The position numbers and the translations under genes are program-made. A DNA stretch of 64,000 bases. Origin: Bacillus sp. 03113. GTDB lineage: Bacteria > Bacillota > Bacilli > Bacillales > Cytobacillaceae. Positions 46,295 to 57,628 of the stretch are shown piece by piece; position 1 is the stretch's first letter, and each line of letters opens with the position of its first letter. A model generated the notes under the pieces. That model saw only the letters and a list, made by a program, of their open reading frames with translations, had not been told where the DNA came from and did no database searches. The DNA lies in assembly GCF_006546985.1 (NCBI RefSeq), contig NZ_VATK01000006.1, forward strand, positions 124,001-188,000, given 5' to 3'.

Positions 46295-47233
46295 TTAAGC
46301 TAATACTGCCATAACGTGTTTAACTGAATCAGCTGATTTATCTAACTCTGCTTTTTCTACATCCGTTAAGTCTAATTGGATTACTTTCTCGATTCCATTT
46401 CCACCTAAAATCGTTGGGACTCCAAAATAAATTCCACTATAACCATATTCCCCCTCTAAATAGGCGATTGTAGGTAATACCCTTCTTTGATCCTTTAGGA
46501 TGGCTTCACACATTTCAACTAATGAAGCAGCAGGCGCATAATAAGCGCTTCCATTTCCAAGCAAACTAACAATTTCCCCTCCACCTTTGCGCGTCCGCTC
46601 TACAATGGCATCAAGGCGTTCTTTTGGAATAAGCATTTCTAATGGTAATCCACCTGCATAAGAATAGCGTACTAATGGAACCATTTCATCACCATGTCCC
46701 CCAAGAACAAAGCCAGTTATATCTTTCACAGACAGATTTAACTCTTGGGCAACAAAGGTCCGAAAACGTGCTGTGTCTAGTATTCCCGATTGTCCTATTA
46801 CTTTGTTTTTTGGGAAGCCTGACTCCTTAAAAACAGTATACGTCATAGCATCTACTGGATTTGTTAATACAATAATAAAGCAATTTGGTGAATACTTTAC
46901 AATTTCCTTTGTCACACTTTTCATCACTCGTTGATTCGTCTGCACCAAATCATCTCTGCTCATACCAGGTTTCCGCGCAATCCCAGCTGTAATAACAACG
47001 ATATCAGAATCTTTTGTATCATCGTAATTAGAAGTTCCAATTATCCTAGCATCAAAACCCTGAACTGGGCCGGCTTCAAGCATATCCAACGCCTTCCCCT
47101 TCGTTGGATTTTCCATAGATGGAATATCAAGTAACACAACATCCCCTAATTCTTTTTGGGCTAATAAAAAAGCTGTAGTAGCCCCAGTAAAGCCTCCTCC
47201 AATGACTGAAATCTTTTTACGTTTCATTGTCAT
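46295..47233 (-). CDS. mdh: Malate dehydrogenase
   Basis: A 312-residue LDH-like NAD-dependent malate dehydrogenase of the TCA cycle. It has the Rossmann start [19 protein letters not shown], Asp in LLDIPSMEN for NAD, substrate arginines in [15 protein letters not shown], and the active-site His in [11 protein letters not shown]. The ATG at 47233 lies seven bases after GGGGGAG; a longer ORF to 47383 is rejected. It is last in the citZ-icd-mdh order of B. subtilis. Confidence 0.96.
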   Translation of the reverse strand: MTMKRKKISVIGGGFTGATTAFLLAQKELGDVVLLDIPSMENPTKGKALDMLEAGPVQGFDARIIGTSNYDDTKDSDIVVITAGIARKPGMSRDDLVQTNQRVMKSVTKEIVKYSPNCFIIVLTNPVDAMTYTVFKESGFPKNKVIGQSGILDTARFRTFVAQELNLSVKDITGFVLGGHGDEMVPLVRYSYAGGLPLEMLIPKERLDAIVERTRKGGGEIVSLLGNGSAYYAPAASLVEMCEAILKDQRRVLPTIAYLEGEYGYSGIYFGVPTILGGNGIEKVIQLDLTDVEKAELDKSADSVKHVMAVLA

Positions 47234-47315
47234 AGCAAAGCTCCCCCTTTGTTTTATCCGACAAAAACGAGAAATTCTCCATCCCAAGAATTTTGAAATT
47301 GCAGATAAAGAGAAA

Positions 47316-47357
47316 CTTCCTTCAGTGGCGGTTTTGTTCATCCTCCACTGATGGAAG
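47316..47357 (-). other. Intercistronic hairpin between icd and mdh
   Basis: On the minus strand CTTCCATCAGTGG can pair with CCACTGAAGGAAG (one mismatch) around a 16-base loop. There is no strong T run, so this may be an mRNA processing or stability element rather than a terminator. Confidence 0.5.
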
Positions 47358-47428
47358 CATAATTTTATATTAAAGATAGCCACTCAATGAGTACAAAACA
47401 CTTTTACCTGAGATCTATCTCAAATAAC

Positions 47429-48697
47429 TTACCCCATATTCTTAATTAATTCATCCCCAAATTCAGAGCATTTTACTTCAGTTGCCCCATCCATTAATCG
47501 TGCAAAGTCATACGTTACAACCTTTGATGAGATTGATTTCTCCATTGATTGAACAATCAGAGCAGCTGCTTCTGTCCATCCTAAATGCTCAAGCATTAAT
47601 ACCCCTGAGAGAATAACGGATGAAGGATTTACTTTATCCAAACCTGCATATTTAGGAGCTGTACCATGTGTAGCTTCAAAAATGGCATGACCAGTCTCAT
47701 AGTTAATGTTAGCTCCAGGAGCTATACCAATTCCCCCAACCTGAGCAGCAAGTGCATCAGAAATATAATCACCATTTAAATTCATCGTTGCAACGACATC
47801 AAACTCAAGAGGACGAGTCAGTATTTGTTGAAGGAAGATATCAGCAATTGAATCTTTAATAATCAATTTACCAGCAGCTTCCGCTTGAGATTGTGCTAAA
47901 TTCGCAGCTTCAGTTCCTTGTTCTTCCTTGATGCGATCATATTGTGCCCAAGTAAAAACTTGGTCTCCAAACTCTTTTTCAGCTAATTCATAGCCCCAAT
48001 TTTTAAATGCTCCTTCAGTGAATTTCATAATATTTCCTTTATGTACTAAAGTAAGAGATTTACGTCCTTCTTTTATTGCATATTGAATGGCAGAGCGTAC
48101 TAAACGTGACGTTCCCTCTTTTGAAATAGGCTTAATTCCGATTCCAGAAGTTTCAGGAAAACGTATTTTATTTACACCCATTTCATTTTGGAGGAAATCA
48201 ATTACTTTTTTTACATCAGCAGAACCATTCTCATATTCAATACCCGCGTAAATATCTTCTGTATTTTCACGGAAAATGACCATATCTGTATCTTGAGGTC
48301 TCTTTACTGGAGAAGGTACTCCTTCAAACCAGCGAACAGGTCGCAGACAAACAAACAGATCCAACTCTTGACGCAAAGCTACATTTAATGAACGGATTCC
48401 ACCCCCAACAGGTGTTGTTAATGGCCCTTTTATCGCTACTAAATATTCATTAATGACGTCCAATGTTTCCGATGGAAGCCATTCACCTGTTTGATTAAAT
48501 GCTTTTTCTCCAGCTAATACTTCCTTCCAAACAATTTTACGTTCACCTTTATATGCCTTTTCTACAGCAGCATCTAAAACTCTTGAAGCAGACGCCCATA
48601 TATCAGGTCCTGTCCCATCTCCTTCAATAAACGGAACAATTGGATTATTTGGAACATTTAATATTCCATTCGTTACTGTAATTTTTTCTCCGTGCAT
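47429..48697 (-). CDS. icd: Isocitrate dehydrogenase (NADP)
   Basis: A 422-residue enzyme that oxidatively decarboxylates isocitrate to 2-oxoglutarate. Substrate-binding and phosphorylation-loop-like residues are in [30 protein letters not shown], and the metal-binding [15 protein letters not shown]. The C-terminal nucleotide site includes [17 protein letters not shown]. The ATG follows GGAGGG. The length matches B. subtilis Icd (423). Confidence 0.97.
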   Translation of the reverse strand: MHGEKITVTNGILNVPNNPIVPFIEGDGTGPDIWASASRVLDAAVEKAYKGERKIVWKEVLAGEKAFNQTGEWLPSETLDVINEYLVAIKGPLTTPVGGGIRSLNVALRQELDLFVCLRPVRWFEGVPSPVKRPQDTDMVIFRENTEDIYAGIEYENGSADVKKVIDFLQNEMGVNKIRFPETSGIGIKPISKEGTSRLVRSAIQYAIKEGRKSLTLVHKGNIMKFTEGAFKNWGYELAEKEFGDQVFTWAQYDRIKEEQGTEAANLAQSQAEAAGKLIIKDSIADIFLQQILTRPLEFDVVATMNLNGDYISDALAAQVGGIGIAPGANINYETGHAIFEATHGTAPKYAGLDKVNPSSVILSGVLMLEHLGWTEAAALIVQSMEKSISSKVVTYDFARLMDGATEVKCSEFGDELIKNMG

Positions 48698-48850
48698 AAT
48701 TATCCCTCCAAGTTGTAAAAAGTTATGTCCTATGCTCCATACATAATCTTTTAATTACATGATTCCTCTTGTTTTACTTTCATAAGAAGCGTTTTAATGA
48801 AAGTTTAATAAAAGAAATTTCTTTTTATATCGCATAGGACTCATAAAAAT

Positions 48851-48966
48851 GTTTAAGTAGGGTGACCTATAACAAAGTTTCAAAAACTGCTCTCAGTTCA
48901 TTAAATTTAAATAGAACATTCGCACTTCTTTATAGATGATATGCATTTTGGGACACCCTCTTAAAC
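48851..48966. mobile_element. MITE-like element upstream of icd
   Basis: A 116-bp segment bounded by GTTTAAGTAGGGTGACC (left) and, as reverse complement of the right end, GTTTAAGAGGGTGTCC, i.e. imperfect 16-17-bp terminal inverted repeats. The interior is A+T-rich without coding capacity. It occupies the middle of the 339-base citZ-icd gap. The remainder of that gap holds presumed icd promoter DNA with no clear boxes. Confidence 0.6.
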
Positions 48967-49036
48967 CATTTTTCTATTTTTATATTACAAGAAATTTTTC
49001 TAAAAAGTAAAATAATACAGTCATTTTTTTATTTTG

Positions 49037-50155
49037 TTATATTCGTTTTTCAATTGGAATAAATTGTTGCTTTCTTGGCCCAATATATTCTGCACGAGGA
49101 CGAATTAAGCGATTGTTTTCATATTGCTCTAAAATATGAGCGATCCACCCCGAAACCCGACTGATTGCAAAAATAGGTGTAAATAGATCGTGATCGATAT
49201 TTAAGCTGTGATAAACAGATGCAGAATAGAAATCAACATTCGGAGGAATTGATTTCTCTCTTGTCACAATAGCCTCAATTTTTGTTGACATCTCATACCA
49301 TTTCAATTCACCAATATGCATGGTCAGCTTCTTTGACATTTCTTTCAAATGTTTCGTACGAGGATCACCATTTCGATATACACGGTGACCAAATCCCATA
49401 ATCTTTTCTTTCTTATGGAGTTTCTCTTTAATATAATGTTCAACATTTTCAAGGGATCCAATCTCTGAAAGCATATTCATCACTGCTTCATTGGCACCTC
49501 CATGTAAAGGACCCTTTAATGCACTTATAGCCGAGGTAATACCTGAATAAATATCTGATAGAGTCGCTACACATACACGAGCTGTAAAGGTCGAAGCATT
49601 CAACTCATGATCTGCATGCAAAACTAAGGCCTTATCAAATGCCTCAACTGCAATTGCTTCAGGCTCTTCTCCTGTAAGCATATAAAGAAAATTCGCTGCT
49701 ATTCCAAGATCTTTTCTAGGAGCAATTGGTTCTAACCCTTTCCGTATCCTTGAAAAACTTGACACAACAGCCGGCAATTTTGCTTGTAAACGAATGGCCT
49801 TTCGATAATTAGCATCTTCCGTCATTAAATCTGCTTCATCATCAAATAAGCCTAAGAGAGAAACGGCAGTACGAAGAGCAGCCATAGGATGAACATGGTT
49901 AATTGGAATCATCTTAAAATGTTCGATTAATTGTGGTGGCAGCTCTGTATTTTCAACCAATAAATTTTTGAATTGTTGCAGCTCAAACCGTGTTGGCAAT
50001 TTTTGATGCCAAAGAAGGTAAATCACCTCTTCGAAGCTAACGTTTTTAGCTAAATCATCAATATCATATCCAACATATGTTAATGTATCATCAATGATAG
50101 AACTAATGGAGGAGTTCGTTGCCACTATCCCTTCGAGACCGCGAGTAATTGTCAT
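49037..50155 (-). CDS. citZ: Citrate synthase II
   Basis: A 372-residue type II (short, Gram-positive) citrate synthase, condensing acetyl-CoA and oxaloacetate. Catalytic-site motifs: HADHELNASTFTARV with LKGPLHGGANEAVM, then GFGHRVYRNGDPRTKHL, and the Asp of PPNVDFYSASVYHSL. The ATG at 50155 follows AGGAGAG. It heads the TCA cluster. CcpC/CcpA control is known in B. subtilis, but I found no convincing ATAA-N7-TTAT box here. Confidence 0.96.
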   Translation of the reverse strand: MTITRGLEGIVATNSSISSIIDDTLTYVGYDIDDLAKNVSFEEVIYLLWHQKLPTRFELQQFKNLLVENTELPPQLIEHFKMIPINHVHPMAALRTAVSLLGLFDDEADLMTEDANYRKAIRLQAKLPAVVSSFSRIRKGLEPIAPRKDLGIAANFLYMLTGEEPEAIAVEAFDKALVLHADHELNASTFTARVCVATLSDIYSGITSAISALKGPLHGGANEAVMNMLSEIGSLENVEHYIKEKLHKKEKIMGFGHRVYRNGDPRTKHLKEMSKKLTMHIGELKWYEMSTKIEAIVTREKSIPPNVDFYSASVYHSLNIDHDLFTPIFAISRVSGWIAHILEQYENNRLIRPRAEYIGPRKQQFIPIEKRI

Positions 50156-50551
50156 AGATAATCTCTCCTTTACAAAATAAATTTCCCCTTACCCCTATAT
50201 CACTTAAGTAATTTATTAAGGTTGTTAATATTAATATTCAATTAAAAAAAGGAAAAGAATGACCTAAAACAAAGAGCCGCATACCTCAAAAACGATTCTG
50301 ATTGATTAATACGATCCATATACACGGTATTATAAGGATGCTAGGCACTTTTTATGTCACACTTCCTCCTGAGTGCAATTTTGCTAATAAAGGAGGTGAC
50401 TATTATTCACATGATTTGATCACTTAAAGCTCCTACAAGTTGGGGATGCACTTCATCAACGAAAGCTATCAAAACTCAGCTTCTGTTGAGTCAGAACTAT
50501 TAGCGTTTCTTTTTTTCCAGGCTCAGTTAAACAATAATGTCGTTTAAGGGA

Positions 50552-50657
50552 AGGGAATCTGCGAGACTCCTGCGGAAAAACGGGCTGGCAAGACCCCGCA
50601 GGGAGGTACGAGCGAGGAGGCTTGCCGGTTCGTCCGCGGAAAGGGAGTAGATTCCCT
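50552..50657. repeat. G+C-rich Bacillaceae-type intergenic repeat
   Basis: A 106-bp element ending in AGGGAATCT/AGATTCCCT, with inner pairs CCTGCGG/CCGCAGG and GGCAAG/CTTGCC. Its base composition is far richer in G+C than its surroundings. Similar GACTCCTGCGG...CCCGCAGG repeats are familiar from many Bacillaceae genomes. It lies in a 782-base gap between citZ and ytwI. The flanks (50156-50551 and 50658-50937) are A+T-rich with no supported gene. Confidence 0.75.
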
Positions 50658-50937
50658 GACCTTTTAAAAATCAACAATGGAATTTAACAGAGCCTTTTTC
50701 TAAAATAACAAAGGTAATAAAGTTCATAACTTAATAACTATTCATTAAATTGTCAAAATAGAAAATGCTTACATTTTGTTACATGTTAAAAATGCTAATA
50801 GTTTAATAATTATATATGATCATAAATATTTTTACCACCCTAGGATGCGCTTACAAAATAATTATAAACAATTAATTAAGAAATGTTAAATATTTTAGAA
50901 TATTTTTTACAGTTTTAATATGTAATGAAAAATAACT

Positions 50938-51399
50938 TTACCTGACCCAATCAAAAATTCTCATTGCCATATATGCAATGCCAGCTCCAATTAATGGACC
51001 AACGGCTACTCCTTTAAATAAAGATACTGCTAAAATTGTGCCAAGAACTAATGCGGTTGTAATATGAGGATCTTTGGTTAAGAGTGTAATACCTCCTTTT
51101 GCAAGTAAAGCGACGAATATCCCAGAGATAAGTGCAACCCAAGCATATGGAGATTTAAAGGAGCTAGTTAAATCTTTAAAACCAATTTCACCACTTGCGA
51201 TTGGTGCAAGTACAGCAATGGTAATAATGGTGACTCCCCAATTAATTCCTTTCGCTTGTATATAAGAAAAAAGCTTTGACTCTCCACCCATCACTTTAAT
51301 TATTAATAGTACGCACACAGCGAATAATAAAGATTGATTTTTGGCGATAATACTAATCGCTAATAATAACAATAAAAAAATAATAGGCTGATTAAGCAA
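50938..51399 (-). CDS. ytwI: DUF441 family membrane protein YtwI
   Basis: A 153-residue integral membrane protein with four to five hydrophobic segments and glycine-rich repeats (TTALVLGTILAVSLFKGVAV). DUF441 has no assigned function. The TTG at 51399 is eight bases after AAAGGAG and gives the length of the B. subtilis protein (154). An upstream GTG at 51417 overlaps the site. It is divergent from ytvI, as in B. subtilis. Confidence 0.87.
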   Translation of the reverse strand: MLNQPIIFLLLLLAISIIAKNQSLLFAVCVLLIIKVMGGESKLFSYIQAKGINWGVTIITIAVLAPIASGEIGFKDLTSSFKSPYAWVALISGIFVALLAKGGITLLTKDPHITTALVLGTILAVSLFKGVAVGPLIGAGIAYMAMRIFDWVR

Positions 51400-51591
51400 C
51401 AAAAGGACTCCTTTCACAAAGCATTTAAATATGCTTCTTTATCTAAAAAAGTGAATTATTTTGGATTAAATGCTAAACTATTTTTATCTAATATAGGATA
51501 TTTCCTTTAAAAAGGTTTATTCCCAGTTATATCCAAAATCATGCACTGTTTCATCCCATCATTATATCTATTAAGAAAAGGAGGTTCATTC

Positions 51592-52707
51592 TTGAATCCA
51601 GTATACATATATCGATCTTTACGATTTCTATTTGTCATTGGTATTGTAGTATTATTTTTCGTTAGCTTTTATTATTTATCCAAAATTACATACCCATTTA
51701 TTATTGGTCTTGCAATTGCTTTTATTATTAATCCTCTTGTCAATTTCTTAGAAAAAAAGGGGAGAATGAATCGCGTCCTAGCTGTATTTATCGCTTTAGT
51801 GATCATGTTCGCCATTTTTGCTGGCTTAATAACTTTACTAATTGCTGAAATTGTTTCTGGTGCAAATTATATCGCAAGTGTCGTACCAAACCACTTAGAT
51901 ACGTTAATTAGCTATATTGAACAATTTTTCGCTTCACAAATAATACCATTATACAATCAGCTAGCGAGCTTATTTAAAAGCCTTGAATCAGGTCAGCAGG
52001 ATACGATTTTGAATAATATTCAAAATGTTGGCAGCAGGATTGGGACAACCGTTGGAACATTTATTAAAAACTTTTTCGGAAATATTCCTAATATTATTGC
52101 ATGGATTCCTAATGCAGCTACTGTATTAATCTTTTCGCTACTGGCTACATTTTTCATTAGTAAAGATTGGTATAAGCTATCCAGCTTAGCAGGACGAATT
52201 CTACCTAAACGGTTAAAATCAAGCAGTAAAACAGTTCTGGCCGACCTTAAAAAAGCATTCTTTGGATTTATTCGTGCGCAGGCTACTTTAATTTCCATCA
52301 CTACAGTAATCATTCTCATAGGCTTACTTATTTTAAGAGTCGATTATGCCATTACAATCGCGTTAATCACAGGAATTGTAGATATTATCCCTTATCTTGG
52401 TACTGGGTTAATTTTTGTACCATGGATCATTTACGAAGCTATAGCAGGAGAAATGGGTCTTGCAATTGGTTTAGGTATTTTATATATCATTGTCTTAGTT
52501 CAACGACAAATTATGGAACCTAAAATTTTGTCTTCGAGTATTGGTTTAGATCCACTAGCTACATTGATTGCTCTTTTTGTTGGATTTAAATTAATCGGAT
52601 TTTTAGGTTTGATAGTAGGTCCTGTAACACTCGTAATCCTTTCAACTTTGAATCGTGCGAACGTATTTCGTGATGTTTGGGCATTTATCATCGGAAAGGA
52701 CGCATAA
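51592..52707 (+). CDS. ytvI: Sporulation integral membrane protein YtvI (AI-2E transporter family)
   Basis: A 371-residue polytopic protein of the AI-2E/PerM family, about seven to eight helices with a soluble insert (about 95-145). Conserved parts include ITYPFIIGLAIAFIINPLVN, DIIPYLGTGLIFVPW and the C-terminal GLDPLATLIALFVGFKL. Its role in sporulation is not defined. The TTG at 51592, six bases after AAAGGAGGT, gives exactly the B. subtilis length; the earlier ATG at 51541 is rejected. Confidence 0.92.
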   Translation: MNPVYIYRSLRFLFVIGIVVLFFVSFYYLSKITYPFIIGLAIAFIINPLVNFLEKKGRMNRVLAVFIALVIMFAIFAGLITLLIAEIVSGANYIASVVPNHLDTLISYIEQFFASQIIPLYNQLASLFKSLESGQQDTILNNIQNVGSRIGTTVGTFIKNFFGNIPNIIAWIPNAATVLIFSLLATFFISKDWYKLSSLAGRILPKRLKSSSKTVLADLKKAFFGFIRAQATLISITTVIILIGLLILRVDYAITIALITGIVDIIPYLGTGLIFVPWIIYEAIAGEMGLAIGLGILYIIVLVQRQIMEPKILSSSIGLDPLATLIALFVGFKLIGFLGLIVGPVTLVILSTLNRANVFRDVWAFIIGKDA

Positions 52708-52734
52708 AGCAAAGTATTTAATGTTGAAATAAAA

Positions 52735-52766
52735 GTCAGCCTTTATTGAAGGCTGACTAATTTTTT
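52735..52766 (+). terminator. ytvI terminator
   Basis: GTCAGCCTT and AAGGCTGAC form a 9-bp stem with a five-base loop, followed by TAATTTTTT. Confidence 0.9.
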
Positions 52767-52773
52767 ATCCCGC

Positions 52774-53012
52774 ATTAACGGACAGTAAACTCCCAAGGTT
52801 ATGAGTGTAAACGAGAAATCCTAGGTGGAGGATAACTGTCCGTAAAAGCCCGGATTGGTGAAATAAGACTTTTCTTTGGGCTTCAGCCCTTAGAAAAGTC
52901 AATCAGGCTCTGCGTGACTAACAACCAGTGGGGGATGAAGCAGACAAAAGCGCGACGACTAGTCGTATTGTCTGCCCTAGTACTTCCTGTACGTAGGAAA
53001 GTCCCCACTGAT
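52774..53012. repeat. Multi-hairpin intergenic element between ytvI and fxsA
   Basis: Three units in a row. AACGGACAGT...ACTGTCCGT (52774-52846) is a reversed relative of the ACGGGCAG/CTGCCCGT module inserted in copies B and C. GACTTTTCT...AGAAAAGTC (52867-52900) is a perfect hairpin with GGGCT inside. CAGTGGGG...CCCCACTG (52926-53012) encloses GCAGACAA/TTGTCTGC and CGACTAGTCG, and shares the CTAGTAC-TCCT-TACGT string with copies A-C. No coding capacity was seen. Confidence 0.8.
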
Positions 53013-53024
53013 TGAAGTTTCACT

Positions 53025-53411
53025 TTATCTAATAACGCGAAACGTTCTATTTTCCATTTGTTTTTTTAATTTGTTAATCAAAATTAATTTAATAAACTTT
53101 CGTGTAAAAGGTATAAATAGAAGAATCCCTATCGCATCTGTAATAAAGCCTGGCAAAAGCAATAAAACTCCACCTACCAATATACATATCCCATCTATCA
53201 AGGCATCACCAGGCATATATCCATTTTGCAGCTGTTCTCTTGCTTTTTGAATAGTTTCTAATCCTTGTTTTTTCGCTAAATAGGTACCAAGGATTCCTGT
53301 AAAAATAATGAACAAAATTGTCGGAAAGATGCCTATCGATTTTCCTGCTATAAATAAAACGCCTATATCTACAGCTGGTACAAATATTAATAATAATAAA
53401 AGATAACGCAT
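53025..53411 (-). CDS. fxsA: FxsA family membrane protein
   Basis: A 128-residue membrane protein of the FxsA family (named for the E. coli protein that affects phage T7 exclusion). Two N-terminal helices, GTYLAKKQGLETIQKAREQL between, and a further hydrophobic stretch GGVLLLLPGFITDAIGILLF with the conserved LLLPGFxTD motif. Function in Bacillus is unknown (YtzA). The ATG at 53411 follows AGGAAAAG. It is upstream of ytvI on the opposite strand, convergent. Confidence 0.9.
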   Translation of the reverse strand: MRYLLLLLIFVPAVDIGVLFIAGKSIGIFPTILFIIFTGILGTYLAKKQGLETIQKAREQLQNGYMPGDALIDGICILVGGVLLLLPGFITDAIGILLFIPFTRKFIKLILINKLKKQMENRTFRVIR

Positions 53412-53550
53412 GTTTCACTTTTCCTCCATCTCACCAAGCTATTTATTCTTATAGTATAGGAGTAATTTCTTCAATATACAAATTAATAAAAGTGAAGCAG
53501 CCTTCAAATTACCCACACAGCCAACTATTTTAGAGTTTCTTAAAATCAAA

Positions 53551-53600
53551 GAAAAGGGGCTTCCATAAGTCGAAAAATCGACTTATGACAGCCCCTTCTT
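53551..53600 (-). terminator. pyk terminator
   Basis: GAAGGGGCTGTCATAAGTCG pairs with CGACTTATGGAAGCCCCTTT around a short loop, followed by T-rich sequence, close after the pyk stop. Confidence 0.9.
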
Positions 53601-53613
53601 TTTTAGACATAAA

Positions 53614-55374
53614 TTATAGTACTGATGCAACTCCGCTATAAATAACTCCTCTTTGTGCATCTACTGTAATTTCTTCACCGTTTTTCAGTGCAGAAGTAGC
53701 ATTTTCTACGCCAACAATTACAGGAATTCCTAAGCTTAATCCCACTACTGCTGCATGGCTAGTTAAACCGCCTTCTTCTGTGATTAGTGCACTGCATTTT
53801 TCAATCGCAGGTACCATCTCAGCATCGCTGCTAGTTGTAACTAGAATAGAACCTTCTGTAACGTTTGCAAGTGCTTCAGCCGCTGTTTTTGCTACTACAA
53901 CTTTACCATTTGCAGATTTGCGGCCAATTCCTTGACCTTTAGCGATGATATCGCCAACAACTTGAACTTTCATCATATTAGTTGTACCAGATTCTCCTAA
54001 AGGTACACCTGCAGTGATCACTACTAAGTCGCCGTTTGCAACACTTCCGCTATTCACAGTTTCTTGAACTGCTGCACCTAGCATATCGTCTGTGCTTTCA
54101 GTTTTATGGCTAAGTAACGGATTTACACCCCACACTAATGCCAATCTTCTTAATACGCGATCATCGTATGTTACAGCTACAATAGGAGCTTTTGGACGAT
54201 ATTTTGAAATCATACGAGCAGTATGTCCGCTACCAGTTGGAGCAATAATTGCTTTTACGTCTAAGTTAAGAGCTGTATGAGCAACAGATTGTCCAATTGC
54301 ATCCGTAATATTTTGTTCTGAATCCTTACTTCTAATAGAAAGGATTTCTTTATGGTCTAAAGCAGTTTCAGCACGTGATGCGATATTATGCATTGTTTGA
54401 ACTGCTTCAAGAGGGTAAGATCCTGCAGCTGTTTCACCAGAAAGCATAATTGCGTCTGTTCCATCAAAAATCGCGTTTGCAACATCACTTGCTTCTGCTC
54501 TAGTAGGACGTGGGTTTCTTTGCATCGAGTCAAGCATTTGAGTAGCTGTAATAACAGGTTTACCTAAGATATTACATTTTTTGATTAGTTGTTTTTGCAC
54601 TAATGGAACTTCTTCTGCAGGAATTTCAACTCCTAAATCTCCACGTGCAACCATTAAACCGTCAGAAACTTCAAGAATTTCATCGATATTGTCGACACCT
54701 TCTTGGTTTTCAATCTTTGGAATGATTTGGATATGAGTTGCATTGTTTTCTTCAAGCAATTGCTTAATTTCAAGTACATCAGATGCTCTACGAACAAAAG
54801 ATGCAGCAATAAAGTCAATTCCTTGTCCGATTCCAAAACGAATATCGTTTGCATCCTTTTCAGTAATTCCAGGTAGTTTTACTGAAACGCCAGGAACGTT
54901 AACACCTTTTTTATTTTTTAATGTTCCACTATTTAAAACAGTTGTATAAATCTCTTTTGCAGCTTTATCAATTTTTGTAACTTCAAGACCAATTAATCCA
55001 TCATCAAGAAGAATTTTAGAACCAACTTCAACATCTTCAATTAGACCTTCATATGTAATGGAGAATTTTTGAGGTGTCCCTAATACTTCTTCCATCGCAA
55101 CAATTACTTCACTGCCAGTCGTTAATTCAATCGCACCATTTTCCATATTGTTTGTACGGATTTCTGGACCTTTAGTATCCAATAAAAGACCAATATTCGT
55201 ACCAGTTTTTTCAGCTGCTTCACGGATGTTTTTAATACGAGCTCCATGCTCTTCATAGTCACCATGAGAGAAATTTAAGCGGGTAACATTCATACCAGCT
55301 TCCATTAATTGAGTTAATTTTTCTACACTTTCACTTGCAGGACCAATCGTACAAACGATTTTCGTTTTACGCAT
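53614..55374 (-). CDS. pyk: Pyruvate kinase
   Basis: A 586-residue glycolytic enzyme making pyruvate and ATP from phosphoenolpyruvate. The barrel has the signature [17 protein letters not shown] and [12 protein letters not shown], followed by TQMLDSM. An extra C-terminal PEP-utilising-like domain (about 475-586) contains [19 protein letters not shown], as in Bacillus and Geobacillus enzymes. It lies 33 bases after pfkA and is co-transcribed with it. Confidence 0.97.
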   Translation of the reverse strand: MRKTKIVCTIGPASESVEKLTQLMEAGMNVTRLNFSHGDYEEHGARIKNIREAAEKTGTNIGLLLDTKGPEIRTNNMENGAIELTTGSEVIVAMEEVLGTPQKFSITYEGLIEDVEVGSKILLDDGLIGLEVTKIDKAAKEIYTTVLNSGTLKNKKGVNVPGVSVKLPGITEKDANDIRFGIGQGIDFIAASFVRRASDVLEIKQLLEENNATHIQIIPKIENQEGVDNIDEILEVSDGLMVARGDLGVEIPAEEVPLVQKQLIKKCNILGKPVITATQMLDSMQRNPRPTRAEASDVANAIFDGTDAIMLSGETAAGSYPLEAVQTMHNIASRAETALDHKEILSIRSKDSEQNITDAIGQSVAHTALNLDVKAIIAPTGSGHTARMISKYRPKAPIVAVTYDDRVLRRLALVWGVNPLLSHKTESTDDMLGAAVQETVNSGSVANGDLVVITAGVPLGESGTTNMMKVQVVGDIIAKGQGIGRKSANGKVVVAKTAAEALANVTEGSILVTTSSDAEMVPAIEKCSALITEEGGLTSHAAVVGLSLGIPVIVGVENATSALKNGEEITVDAQRGVIYSGVASVL

Positions 55375-55407
55375 AATTAATAACCTCCTAGTTTATGTAA
55401 AGCTTTC

Positions 55408-56493
<1,086 letters not shown>

Positions 56494-56659
56494 TTATTAA
56501 ATAAAAAAAAAAGACGGAATTATCGGTTAAATGCAACCGTTTAACTTATTGAAGAGTAGTTACTTTGCACACATTTCAAGGGATTTTTTCACAAAATTTT
56601 CATTTGACTTTTGGAGTTTCTTTCGAATAATCGTCATTACTTTAAACAAATTACTATAT

Positions 56660-57628
56660 CTATTCACTAGATTGTTGAAAGTTATATTCTCCAATTGCCT
56701 TAAATTTATCATAGCGATGCTCGATTAATTGATCATTCGATAGCTTTTTCAATTCAACTAAAGAATTCTTGAGAATTTTTTCAATTTCATCTGCTTGATC
56801 TTTCACACTCTTATGTGCTCCGCCTTTTATTTCTGGGATAATTTCATCAATAATCCCTAATTCTTTTAAATCTAATGCAGTTATTTTCATGCTTTCAGCT
56901 GCCTGTTTTGCCAAAGAAGCATCCTTCCATAAAATAGCTGCAGCACCTTCAGGTGAAATAACAGAATAGGTTGAATTCTCTAGCATATGAATATGATTAC
57001 CTACTCCTAGTGCCAGAGCTCCTCCGCTTCCACCTTCGCCAATCACGATGCAAATGATTGGAACCTTAAAGGTAGCCATTTCAAATAAGTTTCTTGCTAT
57101 TGCTTCGCTTTGACCTCGTTCTTCTGCTGCTTTCCCTGGATATGCACCCTTTGTATCAATAAAGCATATAATTGGTCTTTGAAATTTATCTGCCTGCTTC
57201 ATTAAGCGCAATGCTTTTCTGTAGCCTTCTGGATGTGGCATTCCAAAATTCCTACGAATATTTTCTTTTGTATCCTTACCTCTTTGATGACCAATAATCG
57301 TTACGGGAAGTCCATGAAACTTTGCAATACCACCGACAATGGCTTCATCCTCTCCGAAGGTACGATCACCTTTACACTCAAAGAAATCTGTAAATAAAAA
57401 GGAAACATAGTCTAAAAAGGTTGGTCTAAGCGGATGCCTTGCGATTTGTACTCTTTCCCACGGCTTTAAATTGCTGTAAATATCACCTTCAAGTTTTATC
57501 AAGCGTGCCTCTAGTTTTTCAATTTCTGGTGTTAAATCAACCTCAGCAGTTTTTGTAAACTCTTTTAATTCAGCAATTTTATCTTTTAAGTCAGTGATCG
57601 GTTTTTCAAATTCTAATTCCCCTACCAA
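56660..57628 (-). CDS. accA: Acetyl-CoA carboxylase carboxyltransferase subunit alpha
   Basis: A 322-residue alpha subunit that moves the carboxyl group from biotin to acetyl-CoA, the committed step of fatty acid synthesis. Crotonase-fold motifs include RQ-like [23 protein letters not shown] and [15 protein letters not shown]. The TTG at 57628 lies seven bases after AGGAGGGG and overlaps the accD stop (TTGGTAG), so the two are translationally coupled. Confidence 0.96.
   Translation of the reverse strand: MVGELEFEKPITDLKDKIAELKEFTKTAEVDLTPEIEKLEARLIKLEGDIYSNLKPWERVQIARHPLRPTFLDYVSFLFTDFFECKGDRTFGEDEAIVGGIAKFHGLPVTIIGHQRGKDTKENIRRNFGMPHPEGYRKALRLMKQADKFQRPIICFIDTKGAYPGKAAEERGQSEAIARNLFEMATFKVPIICIVIGEGGSGGALALGVGNHIHMLENSTYSVISPEGAAAILWKDASLAKQAAESMKITALDLKELGIIDEIIPEIKGGAHKSVKDQADEIEKILKNSLVELKKLSNDQLIEHRYDKFKAIGEYNFQQSSE

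Noticed and set aside
48789-48802. cre-like sequence near AAAACGCTT upstream of icd
   Set aside because: Too many mismatches to the consensus to separate from chance in A+T-rich DNA.
50156-50300. CcpC box at the citZ promoter
   Set aside because: No ATAA-N7-TTAT pair with correct spacing could be found, although CcpC control would be expected by homology.
50456-50677. 73-codon minus-strand ORF across the G+C-rich repeat
   Set aside because: It is produced by the repeat itself, has no ribosome binding site, and its composition is that of the hairpin element.
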